In this document: in pieces, positions 19,316 through 31,796 of the stretch
Layout: each line of letters starts with the position of its first letter
Numbering within the stretch: position 1 is the stretch's first letter
Assembly (NCBI GenBank): GCA_002633025.1
Contig: NMRB01001181.1
Coordinates: 37,880-101,879, forward strand
Reading direction: 5' to 3'
Origin: Notospermus geniculatus
Lineage: Eukaryota > Nemertea > Pilidiophora > Heteronemertea > Lineidae
DNA: 64,000 nucleotides
Translations under genes and position numbers: made by a program
The notes under the pieces: model-generated
Database searches by the model: none
Seen by the model: only the letters and a program-made list of their open reading frames with translations
Told to the model about the DNA's origin: nothing

Positions 19316-22152
19316 TCATTTCTGTGATGCTTTTGATCCAATCGATGAAGACCAACGTGCTTGTGAAGACAGCTTCTTTTCCGGGTTGGTTACAATCACG
19401 AATGTTCCCCCACGACACGACACCGACGTGGACGAATCGACCGTCAGCAGGACAGACGAGTGGTCCTCCGGAGTCCCCCTGGAATCAAAGCAGGGCAAAT
19501 ACGGATTCTTTAATTGAGAAAAAGCGTGCTTTTCTACAGCATATACATGTAGTATTTAACAGTAGTGTTAAGACTAGAAAAGAGTCTAAGAATTTGCATA
19601 GTACATGTAAAGTGTACATGTGCATGTGCATGTAAAGTAGTAAAATAGACGCAGTTAAAATGAGCCACCATCATTTTAGATGGCATTTCAGTTGCTGAGA
19701 AACACGGGATGTCATACCTTGCAGGGCCCTTTTCTGTTTTGCTCACCGAAGCAAAGATGCAATGGTAGGATGATCCAATTCTTAAATTCCCATTTAGAGT
19801 TTTTTCGACACTCGTTCGCCGATACCACTGGGCCTGACACCTGTTGGAGTTTGTTTTTGTCATTTCCACCTGGAAACCAGCAATGTTACCTTCAGTTAAC
19901 GACATAAGGTGTTAGATTTGCAACCCCGAGTGTGTACATTTTCGGTAGCAAACTAATGCACATTCGATTAGCGTCTTGATTTGCAGTGGAACTCTAGGGT
20001 GCAAGGTCTATGAATCTTCGAAGCAGTCGATGGAATCTCACCCAATAGCGATATGGCCGTGTCGTACCTGGTGCCTCGCCCCATCCCGTGACATAACAGT
20101 TCCTGTAGTCGATCACTGCTGTCTTAGTGGGCAGGCAAACGGGTCGAACGAACTTGTTGAAGGTGATCGGTTCCTTAACTTTGATCAGACCGATATCATC
20201 TGGAACTCCTGGTTTAGTCACACTGAACCGAGGGTGCTGGAGGAAAAATAGGGCCTACTAAGAAAACATGTGGTCCCATTGAAAAACCAAACAATTTATA
20301 TACTACATGTATAGTTCTGTATATCATGATCTGATAAAATATTTCGTCGAGTAAATTTTGTTGTTGTTGCATATCAGGGCCCACATTCATAAAATCTTGC
20401 TAGGTTAGTTGGTTGCTAGTTGTGTACATTGGCCTGTACAAACGAGGCACTTTAGCAGGCAACTAAGCCTAGCAAAGTTTCATGAATATGGGCCCAGATC
20501 GCAATTCTTCGCGTAGGCCTACACGTATAGATGTTACCATATTTAACACGGAGTAAAACGGGGTGTTTCCCACTGTATTCAATTCAGAAAGTGCTTTATA
20601 CGTAGTGTAGTGTAAAATGTACTATACTGTAGCTGAATATACATGTATTAGATCTCTTCCTGCAAATTTTTCAATGCGTGCTGAAAACTATAGGCCTAGT
20701 CTTTGAAGTGCATTTCAAGCAAGCATTTTGGGGACCTTCACGATTTAACGGCAGACCCTCGATTTAACTAAAACGAAATTGTACGGAAAAACAACAATGA
20801 AAGGCCAACGTTAAGAGGCGATTTACCGGAATCTGTTCTTCTATTTCATATTCCTTCTCGGTTCTGTCATTTTTTTTCAAATGGAACTCACCAACTCGTA
20901 CTCTGGCAGTAGTCTTGTTCATGGTGCTGCAAGAAGCAAGTGTACTCAGCAGCAGCAGCAAATGAACATAGGACCAGATTTTTCAGAATTTAGGTACTAA
21001 GCTCTCACACCTCAAGTAAATTTCCGTGGATGCCATTGGCCAAATACCGTCACATTGTCTCCGAGAATTTTGATATATATCCCTCTCTGACGTCAAACGT
21101 GGGACATATCGCGATATGTCCCACGACTGGGAAAATTGTATTCTTATAGTCACAAACCCTTTCTCTGCACCATCCCTAATGGACTTTCAGTGTGAGAAAA
21201 AAAATGTTGCCCGAAATGGAGGGAGACTATAGCGAATGTCCCCCCGCTGGGACGATGTCTCCGAGCGATAGTACATGTAGCTACAGCTGTATGGGATCGA
21301 GTTAAATATAAAAACATAATATATATATGGATAAACCTTGGAGGAATTGGCTGTACATGAATTTTCAATTGACATTATGATGAATTTCGTTAAATTATTA
21401 GATATTGGTTTGATCAAGCAGCCCTGGTGATAACTTACAGGAAGCAGTGCGCCGCCGTAAGCACCCATCTGTCACTGATAATGGCCGCTCCACAGGTGTG
21501 ATTATATTCTGGTGTCTGGAGACTAACCTGCCAAGGCCAATTACCATGTACCGCATCTTCACCATAGGAAATACGAAAATCGTCAAGGACAGGCGAATTC
21601 CCACATAATTCTAAAACGATATTTGAAAAAAAAATAAACAGGTAAAATCGACAACACCAAGTTAAATCTTGACACTGATTCGACTGCAGCTTTGTTTGAG
21701 GAAATTCCAACAGGTAACTAATTATTAAATATACATGTAGGTAATCACGGAACAAGACCTGTTTAGCTCTAGGCTCTAGACGCAATCTCCAGTACCAGGG
21801 AGACTTGGAAAGAATAACTCCAGGGGCCGTATTCACGAAGCCTTGCAACTTTGCGTGCACGTAAGTCTATTGTTTGGCTGCACATGCCATATTGTTCACT
21901 GACTGCCTTACAATAGATTAGCGTGCACGCAAAGTTGCCAAGGCTTCGTGATATATGGCCCCTGATTTTTTGTTGCGTTCGCGTTTGTAGCTACGCCATA
22001 GTAGCTACAAACGCTTCCACAAAGCGAGACACCGTGACCGCAGAAAAAATATAGTTCAGATAAACGTTCAATGTAGTTCATAATAAACGTAACGACATAC
22101 CTCCATTCACAGTGAGAAAGAAAACGAAATACACCAGAACCAACGGCAGCAT
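19311..22152 (-). CDS. Secreted chymotrypsin/trypsin-fold serine protease (S1)
   Basis: Six exons, 5' to 3': 22152-22101, 21610-21439, 20926-20827, 20236-20042, 19869-19747 and 19478-19311. Together they give 269 residues plus TAA with matching phases throughout. [17 protein letters not shown] is a signal peptide. A short propeptide with LCGNSP ends FR, followed by [18 protein letters not shown]. The catalytic His is in LTAAHC, the Asp in DDIGLIKV and the Ser in [17 protein letters not shown] and the C-terminal DWIKSI helix are also present. It is an extracellular endopeptidase zymogen activated by cleavage after Arg. As spliced, YHCIFAS joins directly to GDSGGP, so the usual Cys191 and the residue-189 loop are shortened; a micro-exon may be hidden in the intron 19479-19746. 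Substrate specificity cannot be assigned. The gene converges on the channel gene with 232 bp between stop codons. Confidence 0.88.
20377..20495. repeat. MITE, GGGCCCACATTCATAAA ends
   Basis: Inverted ends GGGCCCACATTCAT / ATGAATATGGGCCC with TTGCTAGG arms, in the protease intron. Confidence 0.7.
21822..21963. repeat. MITE, AGGGGCC(G/A)TATTCACGAAG family
   Basis: Ends AGGGGCCGTATTCACGAAGC and inverse; AACTTTGCGTGCACG arms. A second copy is at 32694-32834. Confidence 0.8.
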
Positions 22153-22170
22153 TGTGAACCTCCCAAAAAA

Positions 22171-22252
22171 ACTAGTATAAAAGAATGATTTCATTTCAAC
22201 CTGCATGCAGATTGAAATGCAGATGGAAGTAAAATCATTCTTTTATACTAGT
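22171..22252. repeat. Hairpin just upstream of the protease start
   Basis: ACTAGTATAAAAGAATGATTT and its inverse flank a TGCATGCA loop. It begins about 18 bases upstream of the protease ATG, so it is probably part of the 5' leader or promoter. Confidence 0.7.
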
Positions 22253-22432
22253 TTTTAGTGCACATGAAAGAATCTGCACGTTGGGGCTATAAAAGGTACA
22301 TATTTACAAAGCATTGTACGGTCTATTATATCGGATGTACCTACTTTCGTAAAATATTACAAATGCCAAACAAAGATGCGCTTTTCACATCGCGTAGTGG
22401 GTTTGCCAACAGTACATGTATACATGTACAGG

Positions 22433-22882
22433 TACACCCTTAGTCAATAATAAATGCCCAGCTGATTTTCCGGCATATCTCAATGAATATTTTTCATAGC
22501 CACGTTTTCTTTTCATACGCATAATCTAGGGCCACTAGGACACCTTTTAAGACCATAAAACTTGAAATCATTACACAACTGTGTTTTTGGCAAAAGTTTG
22601 AAATTTGGCCAAAATATCATGTTTTTTTAATACTCACTTGTTCGGGTTGAAACTGGCACTGTTTTGAAGCCAGTCTGTTTCTGGACAATACAATTTTTTT
22701 AAATTCAAAATTGAGCAACTTTGTGACGATTTATGATGATTTTTCTGTGGAATAAAATCCCCGCAATTCCNGTGTCCCAGTGGCCCTAGATTATGCGTAT
22801 GAAAAGAAAAAGTGGTTATGAAAAATATTCATGGAGATATACCGGATAGTTAGCTGGGCATTTATTTTTGACTAAGGGTGTA
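22433..22882. repeat. 450-bp foldback element
   Basis: The ends TACACCCTTAGTCAA and inverse. The arms include CATACGCATAATCTAGGGCCACT and its complement. A single n lies at 22771 near the right inner arm. Confidence 0.8.
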
Positions 22883-22997
22883 CATACATGTACGCTTGTA
22901 CAAATGGTCATTTCACATGCCAATAAATTTTCCTATTTTCGTATTGTGATGGGCTCATGCCATTGCATAGATCTACGCAGATCTATCAGGGCGATAT

Positions 22998-23229
22998 CCT
23001 AAAGCCTAGGTCACAAATGCACCGGGCCCCCGTACGATTTTCCCCACCCAGCGGTTTGCTGCGGATTTTAGAGACTGAAACTCGGATCTAAGATGAATCA
23101 TGCCGAAATCGCCTCAATAGATAGGCGGAAAGTGGGCTGGATCAAACTGGGCACCGTAGAAATTGGCCAAAATGTCTGTTTTTACTCGCCGTACGGGCTC
23201 CGGAGTGGATATGTGACTGGGGCTTAAAC
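22998..23229. repeat. Interspersed element R1, AGCCTAGGTCACAAATGC ... GGAGTGGATATGTGAC
   Basis: It shares CCGTACGATTTTCCCCACCCAGCGG and TGGCCAAAATGTCTGTTTTTACTCGCCGTACGGG with 36104-36345 and the 3' half at 40220-40310. It is present in duplication copy A and absent at the matching place in copy B. Confidence 0.75.
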
Positions 23230-23302
23230 ATGGCAAAGGCCGACTGTATGCCTACTTAAATGTTTGAACAATCACAAACAAGCAAGTCCTGGCTGAATTG
23301 GT

Positions 23303-23849
23303 TGGTGTGTTTCAAAATTGGTCATCCAAGAAAATGGGGCAAAATTTAACTTTGAAATGATCACAAAGATTTGTGCCATTGATTTTCCAAAAATCAAATG
23401 TAGTATCTGATAATATAGACCTTTAACTATTAGTTTCTCCATCTGGGATGTACAGTGTACACTCATTTGAAGGAGGGTATCAAAAAATATTGAGCTTACC
23501 AGCAAAATCTATCGTTCCGTCCGACACCAAAACAACTTTCTGCTGTCAGACTTTAAAGGGTTAATAGATCAATTAGTTTGCAGCGCCATAATTTCGAGTT
23601 CCATGATACCTAAATCTGACATGAATACATTGTGTTGTAGAGTTTCAAGAAACAGCCTTTCAGCAGTAGACAAAAGAATGGTGAAAATGGCTGGTATTCA
23701 AAAAAGTTAGCAAATGCTTTTACTTAAGAAGTTGCACAGCGAAGTCCAATGTAAATGTACTAAAGAATTTAAAGTAAAAGCATTTGCTAGCTTTTACAAA
23801 TATCAGCCAATATTTTGGTGTCGGACGGAACACTTTTTGAAACACACCC
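23303..23849. mobile_element. 547-bp foldback element with TGGT target duplication, unique to copy A
   Basis: The ends TGGTGTGTTTCAAAA / TTTTTGAAACACACC are inverted, and the inner arms TTCCGTCCGACACCAAAA mirror. TGGT flanks both sides (23299-23302, 23850-23853). The corresponding copy B site near 29910 has one TGGT and no insert. Confidence 0.8.
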
Positions 23850-25785
23850 TGGTCACTGAGCCAGGTCAAGTGAATGTTTCAATGATGTTTGACGATGTAG
23901 GCTACTCCTGTAAAACGTTTAGACGTCTCTTACTAACTATTATTGCAACATTATCAAATTCGATATTCTGTTCTTTGTTCAGCCTAGCCCTGATCAATGA
24001 GATGATGGTCGGCTTATCTGTTCCCCATTGTTGCAAAACACAATATTAAAAACAATGACAGATAAACTCAACCTTGAGTCTTTGTGTTAATATGAATGGC
24101 AAATCAATGATGGTCCGCAACTTGCGTGATCAACCTTTTTCCTACATTTACCCTGGTGACAAGGGAGTTGTTACATCGTCGAATAGGCCTAACTATCGTC
24201 GAAATATCGGTGCGTGGACGCACAAAAGGAAAGAAGTTGAATTGGCACTGTTTTTAACAAATCCACATGCCGCCGAGAGATGATACGAACGACGTCCATT
24301 TCAAACGACAGAAACAGCGGTGGGGTTTTCATATACATGTAGGAGTAGTGCACCGTACAACACTTCGAAAGGTTTGGTCGCCGCTGAAGTAAAAGTTAAA
24401 GTTCCACGCCTTCATTCTCCTGCGAGCGTCTTTTGTGCTAGTAAAGGATAAAAGAAGCTGTAAAGCACGACAAAACGATTTCACAATTTACCCCAGGCTG
24501 TCAAGGAATGTAGTCCTTAAAGGTACCTGAAAGGGTTTCATCCACTTCTGGTTTTCTGCGTAATACTGTAGAGCATTAATCAGGCAGCATGAAACTGAAA
24601 ACCACATGAAAATCGGACCACCCATTTCCAAGTTATGGGAATTTTAAAAAGGATGACTACACATCCTCGGCATGGCAACCATGTCAGGCAGCGGAGAACA
24701 GCACATTTGGTGTCATTGGATTTTTTAAACATATAAAAAACATTAAAATAACTCCGGCATTTAACTTGGGAAGTTACATGTAGGTGTAGTTTTGATGTAT
24801 TTTTCTTGTTCAGTCAGTCCTACTGCAGTTATTTTTTTAATATGGATTCTGAGGGCAATATTTGGATTTCTGGATAACACATTTGACCTCATGATCCCAC
24901 CGCCTGGACAGCCATGGTTACCAAGTTGTTTGGTTGTCATGTAGAAATAACATCTTAAATTTGGTATAACACTGTAATTAATGGTCCAATCTTCATGCAA
25001 CTTTCACTGAATTGTTTTTTACTCGAACCACTTTTCAGAGATCGTGAAATGCCTTTCAGGTAACCTTTAAATTGTGTTTTGCCTTCATTAGAGTCACGAG
25101 TGGGAATTAGGTTCGAGTCAACAACTGTTACGGAATGGAGTTCATATCTTTGTTTACGCAAACTTCAACGCTGTTGGATTCTCTCCCATGTGATGTTTTC
25201 CATCTTGAACAGTGTTACTCCCAGTTATTGTACTTTTACAGCCATTGTGCATTACATATTCAAGATGTTCAGTGCCACTCTCGATTAGATGGAGCATGCT
25301 ACGGTACCCTACACACCAAGTACGTGATGGTCTCTCTATCTCCTGTTGAAACGTTATGAAACGTCTTTCTGTAACCTTTGATAAAATGATGTATCCTGAG
25401 ATGGGTGTTTATCTAGGTGTCAGAAAGACTGTTGAAGTATCGTAAAGCGTGATTTACGTCCTCTGAATGAAAAATAAACCAGTTAGCGCTACATTACATG
25501 TATATATTTCTTTTCCTTCTGTTCAAGGACATCATCGGTATACTTGTTGCTGTATATTTCTTTGATGTCCAGGTCCAGGTATGATTATCACGAGGGCAAC
25601 TATTGTCGTACATGTATAAAAATTCCATAATACATTACTCGACGAATTGCTTCAGTTTTTTAGAGATTGAAAATAAACATGAATCAAGTCGCCGATTGAT
25701 GCATTTATTTGGAAGCAACCATTTGCCAGGATCGCGGGGATAAATCGGAGGAATAGGCCTGGATCACTTTTTATGGATTGCAAAA

Positions 25786-27987
25786 ATGGATGCCGGAAAA
25801 GGAGTTCATAACATTTTGTCTCTGACCTCCAGCAGTTGCTGCACGACATTTATTCTCGCGCTGCTTTTCACAGTGTACGTCCAGAGCAAAGACTCAAAAG
25901 CTTTCGACATCGTTCGTGTCCACCAGTACGTCTCCTTTCGTGAGAGTGACCACAGAAGATACTCGCATTTCTCTCGAAGCACAAACGATTGTGCAGTTTT
26001 CTGTATTTCTTCTGGAAAACGCTGTAGGATATTTACCGTCCTATCACAATCGAAAGAGACAACTGGTACATCAACTTCTAAACGATGTGTCCTACTCCCA
26101 CTCACAAATGCATGCAAAGCCAACAATCAGGTTCCATTTGCGCCGAGAAAGTCAACGGCTGCACATTATAAACCGACGCGATATTGGCACCCACATAACT
26201 GCAGGCAACTTCACATCAACTTAATATGCCTTCGGAAAATAAGAAATGGTGTGTTTAAAATTCGTCCGAGACGCCTGCGGGGGAAGGTATTATCGGTTTA
26301 CTGTTATTTTGGACGCTATCCTTCTCAAAGTAAAGAGTATATTACACCACGATATCACGAATCGAATGTCGTTGAGCATTATAAGTATCACCGTTATGGC
26401 GGCATATGGTCCAGCGGAGGAACCACGTGGTACAGAAAAATTCGTTTACGACCTGAGGTGAGTGGCCAAGTAACTGGCCGACATAACATGATGGCCGTTG
26501 ATGTAGGCCAACAGGGCATGTCTGTCGTACTTTTCTCTCCTTTCTGGACATACTCCACGCAGCGTTGAAATTTTTTGATACTTGGACGAAAATTTTAACG
26601 TCATCGTCGGTGGGCTGGTGTATCACGTGACGCGAACTTCTTTTTCAAAATGGTATTATTTGTAGAAAACAGTATTTATCTTGTCGAAAATGAAACAGAA
26701 TAACTTTATTATTACTTTATATCTACTCCACCGATGTTTGTATCACTCTATACCTTTATATACCTATCTTCAACGATCTATATTGCAAGCGTAGAAAACG
26801 ACGTGATGGGCAACCGCTTTACAAATAGAAGAATTTCTACTATTCGCTCCGCGCGCGCACTACTTTTCAAGATGGACACCTACATGTAGCGTCGATACTA
26901 GTGGTGATATTCTCCGATATCGCCACCTAGCGTCAAGTTTGCTTTTTGGAGTCGCATACTAGATGCCTATCGTAGCCTAGTACTCGCTGCCTACTTCAAG
27001 AATAATGGAGACAATAGAGATTTTTTCAGAAAATGGTGTTGGAGACAACTGACCTCACATTTTCCAGAACCAGTCCACCAAAAAAGCGAATACCCTGCAC
27101 CCGACAGTTTCCCATCCTCGGAGCAATTATTGCCGCAAATTATCGATACCCTTCGAGGTTCAGGATTGACCTGCGTGGAACTAGGTTGGCTGTGAAAAAA
27201 TCGGTAATTCACTCAACAGAATTTATGTCCACATAAAATCGACCAATCACGGATAAGGACTTTTGGACGGGAGTGAGTGTTCCTGATCACTTCCGTTCAC
27301 AATTCCATCGCTTCCGTCCTAATATCCGTCTTGGAATATTGTGGGCGGAAGTGATCGGGAAGACTCACTTCCGTCCAAAAGTCCTCATCCGTGATTGGTC
27401 GATTTTATTTGGACATAAATTCCTGATTTATTATGGACATAAAATAGGAAATTATATGGACATTAAATAAGGAGTGCGATTTTATATCCACATCAAAAAT
27501 TCAGCTACGATTGGCTGATTTGGACATAGGCTGGTGATTTAATGTGGACATAAAATCGGAATTAATGTGGACATTTAATGAGTTGTGTCCACGGCGGCCT
27601 GCGATATGCGATTGGTTGATTTAATGTGGACATGAATTCGTGATTTAATGTGGACAAAAAATCGGAATTAATGTGGACATTAAAAATATGAATTGTGTCC
27701 ACCCCGGCCTGCGATAACGTATTTGGTGCATGCACATTGCATTGGACCATTGTATTGGGAACCTTGTGAGGTAGGCAGTGCATCGGGATCGCATATTATT
27801 TTTATTGCAGGTTCGTTGGAAAAAGTACTGTAAAGGGTCAAGTTTGGAAATGGCGAAATTTAGATTGAAGAGGAAGCTTCATAATAAAATCATCAAAGCA
27901 ACATTAACTGGCTATAACTGCTGGGCTTGTGCTTCGTCATACTGCCCTTACATTATACCAGTGATATTTGCTCGTAAACAACACTGA
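25786..27987 (+). CDS. Secreted PAN/apple-like + GON-domain protein, copy A
   Basis: Three phase-0 exons (25786-26457, 27030-27203, 27811-27987) give 340 residues and TGA. The N-terminus MDAGKGVHN is followed by a hydrophobic segment CCTTFILALLFTVYV, a signal peptide or anchor. Residues about 55-115 have a PAN/apple-like Cys pattern (DCAVFCISSGKRC...KRCVLL). From about residue 145 to the end it matches the GON domain of ADAMTS9/20-type proteins: NCRQLHINLIC, GVFKIRP, LSVYCYFG, KEYITP, GGTTWYRKIRLRPE, TTDLTFSRTS, FRIDLRGTRL and CWACASSYC. The domain calls are from motif recognition. The protein is very basic. The same ATG and splice sites are conserved in copy B at 33290. No protease domain is present, so it is not an ADAMTS. 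It is probably an extracellular binding protein; function unknown. Confidence 0.82.
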
Positions 27988-28027
27988 CAGATCGACCAGA
28001 TTTTTCCACTGTGGGAAGGGAATAAGA

Positions 28028-28033
28028 AATAAA
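28028..28033 (+). terminator. Poly(A) signal of GON gene copy A
   Basis: AATAAA lies 41 bases after the stop and is conserved in copy B within AGAAATAAAAGTA. Confidence 0.55.
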
Positions 28034-29549
28034 AGTAGAAAATAAGAAGCGGGAAATTTTGGCTTTTTGGCGAATTTTTCAATTTCTCAATTTGGGACCG
28101 AATTTTTTCCATTTTGAGAAATTTTCTAAAAATGATATGATATTTTGTCTGATTTTTCGGGCTATATTTCTCAAAATGGGAAAAAATTTCACCCCAATTT
28201 GAGAAATCGAAAAATCCGCACAAAGCTGCAAAATTTCCTACTTCTTATTTTCCACGTTTATTTCTTACTCCCTTTGTATTTTACACGATGGATGTACGGA
28301 TTTGCTATGCTAACATTGTTCAGGACGGCATGTTCAAGGTGATACAATACAGTAATGCAGGGAGTTTCCAAACAGAAATGCCTGCAAAAATGGCAGATAA
28401 AGCCGGTCAGTAATATTGACTCATGTACATGTAGATCCAACAAATATTTCGCTGTAGTTTTTCTCGATGGCTGTATGGACTTCTTGAATGGTTCTGTTAT
28501 GCTGGGAAGAGTAAAGTAAAATTGTTATACATTGTACTTATTCTTAGTCTTATACATGTACTTTGTCTTATTTTGCTTCGTCGTGACGTAAATGTATCTG
28601 CCCCTCCAGGGGTTACTGGAAGATTCTCGAGAATCTTGTCTTGTCTCAAACTCGTCCCCAGTGGGTTTACGTTCCTACAACACCACTGGAAAGGGCTGAC
28701 GACTTCAGCAATACTGCGCATGCGCAATCGACTAATTTTGAGGCGAATCACGCCGAGGCCGCGGCATGATGTTCGCAACAAACCATCCTAACTATTCGTT
28801 TGAAATTGCTCTAATACTCAAACAACTTCGTGTTTTGGGAGTATTAAATGGCCTTTTAGGCATATATGATGTTTTTCAGTCATCGAAGAACGAAATATTG
28901 TGTGAAACAAACATTTTGGCACGCTGCCAGCGGTTGACCACAAATCTTGGTCAGGTCGTAGCCCTTGCCAGAGATATCCTCGGATGAGGTATATCTGGGT
29001 ACGAGATTGGTCTTGTCTGGTCTTCAAAAACTGGTCAAGATTCGAACTTCGAAATGAAATGGTCCATGGACCATGTGCTCACTCGTTTGAACATAATAGT
29101 GAATACGTAATAACAGAGAGAGGTGCATGTCAGTTATGAGAAATCTGGGTCACCTCATTCCCAAGTTGCAGGACTTCAATGATTTTGGGGTTATGCCACA
29201 TGGCGGCTATATTGGGTCTCCGATCGGGCAAAACTTCACATGCACATAAAGGTCCCCTGGGTCAAGCCGTTCCTGAGTTTTAGCACTTGGATGATTTTCA
29301 GGTTATACTGGCGGCCATACTGGATGTCCGATCGGGCCGAAACTCGGTGTTTTTGAAGGTACCCCTCTAATACACGTTTATGCAAGATATGAAGACACTC
29401 GGTGAAATAATTAAGAACTGTGGCAGGTTCGTTACTTTTGTCGAACTTTGACCTCTGTGACCTTGAAAAGTAGGTCAAATCAAAAACCCGTTACATATGT
29501 ATCCTAATTAGATACACCTTGGAGGAATTCAGTATAATTCCTCCAAGCA
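28034..29549. other. Intergenic spacer between duplication copies
   Basis: 28060-28240 holds A/T-rich inverted TTTCTCAAAATGGGAAAAA words. 28550-29050 holds a sequence whose ends (CTTCGTCGTGACGTAA ... GGTCAAGATTCGAACTT) recur, with the interior deleted, at 41700-41815. The rest shows no supportable gene. Confidence 0.5.
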
Positions 29550-29629
29550 TAGATCTACATGTAGCAGGTCTATCGGGGCGATTTCCTCAATCTATGTAAA
29601 AAACACGGCAAAGGCCGACTGTAGTTTAA

Positions 29630-29870
29630 AGGAGCTGGACGTCCAAGTTGTAAACAAACTGGTTTGTTTCCAAACAGTGGCCAGCAAACTAGTTTTATTC
29701 CTTCGTGAAGGTGGCAGCACCAGTGATCGTTAGACTGGTGCCCGGTACAATGCAACTCACTCACGATATTCACGTCAGTATATATCACCGACAATAGGTG
29801 GCAGCACCGCAGGCGTCGCGTGGATAGAGAACCAGTGAGTGAGTGTTTACAACTTGGACGTCCAGCTCCT
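29630..29870. mobile_element. 241-bp MITE with TTAA target duplication (piggyBac/Kolobok-like site)
   Basis: The ends AGGAGCTGGACGTCCAAGTTG and inverse are flanked by TTAA at 29626-29629 and 29871-29874. The empty site is intact in copy A at 23256-23259. Nothing inside is coding. TTAA is the known target of piggyBac and some Kolobok elements. Confidence 0.85.
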
Positions 29871-31796
29871 TTAATGTTTGAACAATCACAAACAAGCGAG
29901 TCCTGGCTAAACTGGTCCACTGGGCCAGGTCAACTGAATTTCTCAATCATGTTTGACGATGTAGGCTACTCCTGTAAAACGTTTAGACATCTCTTAATAC
30001 TAACTATTATTGCAACATTATAAAATTCGATATTCTGTTCTTTGTTCAGCCTAGCCCTGATAAATGAGACGATGTCGGCTTATCTGTTCCCCATTGTTGC
30101 AAAACACAATATTAAAAACAATGACAGATTTAAACTCAACCTTGAGTCTTTGTGTTAATATGAATGGAAAATCAATGACGGTCCGCAACTTGCGTGATCA
30201 ACCTTTTTCCAACATTTACCCTGTTGACAAGGGAGTTGTTACATTGTCGAATGGGCCTAACTATCGTCGAAATATCGGTGCGTGGACGCACAAAAGGAAA
30301 GAAGTTGAATAGGCGCTGTTTTTTAACAGACCCATGCCGCCGAGAGATGATACGAACGAAGTCCATTTCACACGACAGAAACAGCGGTGGGGTTTTCATA
30401 TAGGAGTGCACCGAACAACACTTGGAAAGGTTTGGTCGCCGCTGAAGTAAAAGTTAAAGTTCCACGCCTTCATTCTCCTACATGTACGTGCGCCTTTTGT
30501 GCTAGGAAAGGTAAAAAGAAGCTGTGGTATAAAGCACGACAAAACGACTTCACAATTTACCCCAGGCTGTCAAGGAATGTAGTCCTTAAAGGTTACCTGA
30601 AAGGGTTTCATCCACTTCTGGTTTTCTGCGTAATACTGTAGAGCATTAATCAGGCAGCATGAAACTGAAAACCGCATGAAAATCGGATCACCCATTTCCA
30701 AGATGGGAATTTAAAAAAGGATGACTACACACCCTCGGCCTGGCAACCATGTCAGGCAGCGGAGAACAGCACATTTGGTGTCATTGGATTTTTTAAACAT
30801 ATAAAAAACATTAAAATAACTCCGACATTTAACTTGGGAAGTTACATGTAGGTGTAGTTTTGATGTATTTTTCTTGTTCAGTCAGTCGTACTGCGGTTAT
30901 TTTCTTAATGTGGATTCTGAGGGCAATGTTTGGATTTCTGGATAACACATTTGATCTCATCAACCCACCGCCTGGACAGCCATGGATACCAAGTTGTTTG
31001 GTTGCCATGTAGAAACAACATCTTAAATTTGGTATAACACTGTAATTAATGGTCCAATCTTCATGCAACTTTCACTGAAATGTTTTTTACTCGAACCACT
31101 TTTCAGAGAGAAAAAATCATGAAATGCCTTTCAGGTAACCTTTAAATTGCGTTTTGCCTCCTTTGTAATCATCGTATCCATGACGTAGGCGCAGGCCTAC
31201 ATCGTTTTGTGACGTTGCGCGTTTTGCCCACCAGTTTTCTTCAGCAAAGCAATGAATTTTGCCCACCACCTTTGCGTCATAATACGGCGACGTCAGCAAT
31301 GGCGGACACTGTCGGAGTTACGTCGTGGAAACGATGAATAGTTTAGAGATACAAGTAGGAATTAGGTTCGAGTCAACAGCTGTAACGAAATGGAGGTCAT
31401 AACTTTGTTTAGGCAAACTTCAATGCTGTTGGATTCTCTCGCCTGTGATGCATCCCATCTTGAACAGTGTTATTCCCTGGTATTGTACTTTTACAGCGAT
31501 TGTGCATTACATACACTAGCATGGTACCCGTGGCGAGCACATTCACAGGATGCATGCGGCCAGAGGATGGCATTTTGCTGGACGTCTCTGTGTGGGAGGA
31601 AAATGTTTAGTGGTGGCCAACTCCTCGGACAATAATCTAGGCCTATGGGAAGCAGATGGCAGCAGTTTTATGTGTTGAAGTTCCTATTTTCTGATCACCC
31701 TGCCTGGTTGAAGACAATGCATTATACCTGGCCGCCGTGTAGATGGTGTTGCGTACGCAGCGCGATCTACATGGTGGCCAGCGAAACCAGGCTAGT

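Larger units (their letters stand above)
22965..28033 (+). repeat. Tandem segmental duplication, copy A
   Basis: The segment from GATCTATC(A/G)GGGCGAT through the GON-domain gene and its poly(A) signal recurs as copy B at about 29550-39100. Long stretches differ at only a few percent of bases, for example AACCTTGAGTCTTTGTGTTA and TTCACTTACTCGACGAATTG-type blocks. Differences are mostly transposon insertions unique to one copy. Between 23850 and 25785 I see duplicated non-coding DNA and no clear exon. Confidence 0.85.

Noticed and set aside
22258-22443. 61-codon frame upstream of the protease
   Set aside because: No conserved motif; overlaps the edge of a foldback and ends in TACATGTA words.
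24074-24283. Open frame SLCVNMNGKSMMVRNLRDQPF..., duplicated at 30064-30312
   Set aside because: Most differences between the two copies change the amino acid (M/T, Y/N, G/V, R/G). There is no start or splice context and no family match, so it is treated as duplicated non-coding DNA.
25916-26224. Alternative +1 frame over GON exon 1 (also 33282-33731)
   Set aside because: The other frame carries the signal peptide, the Cys pattern and the GON motifs, and runs to the conserved splice donor.
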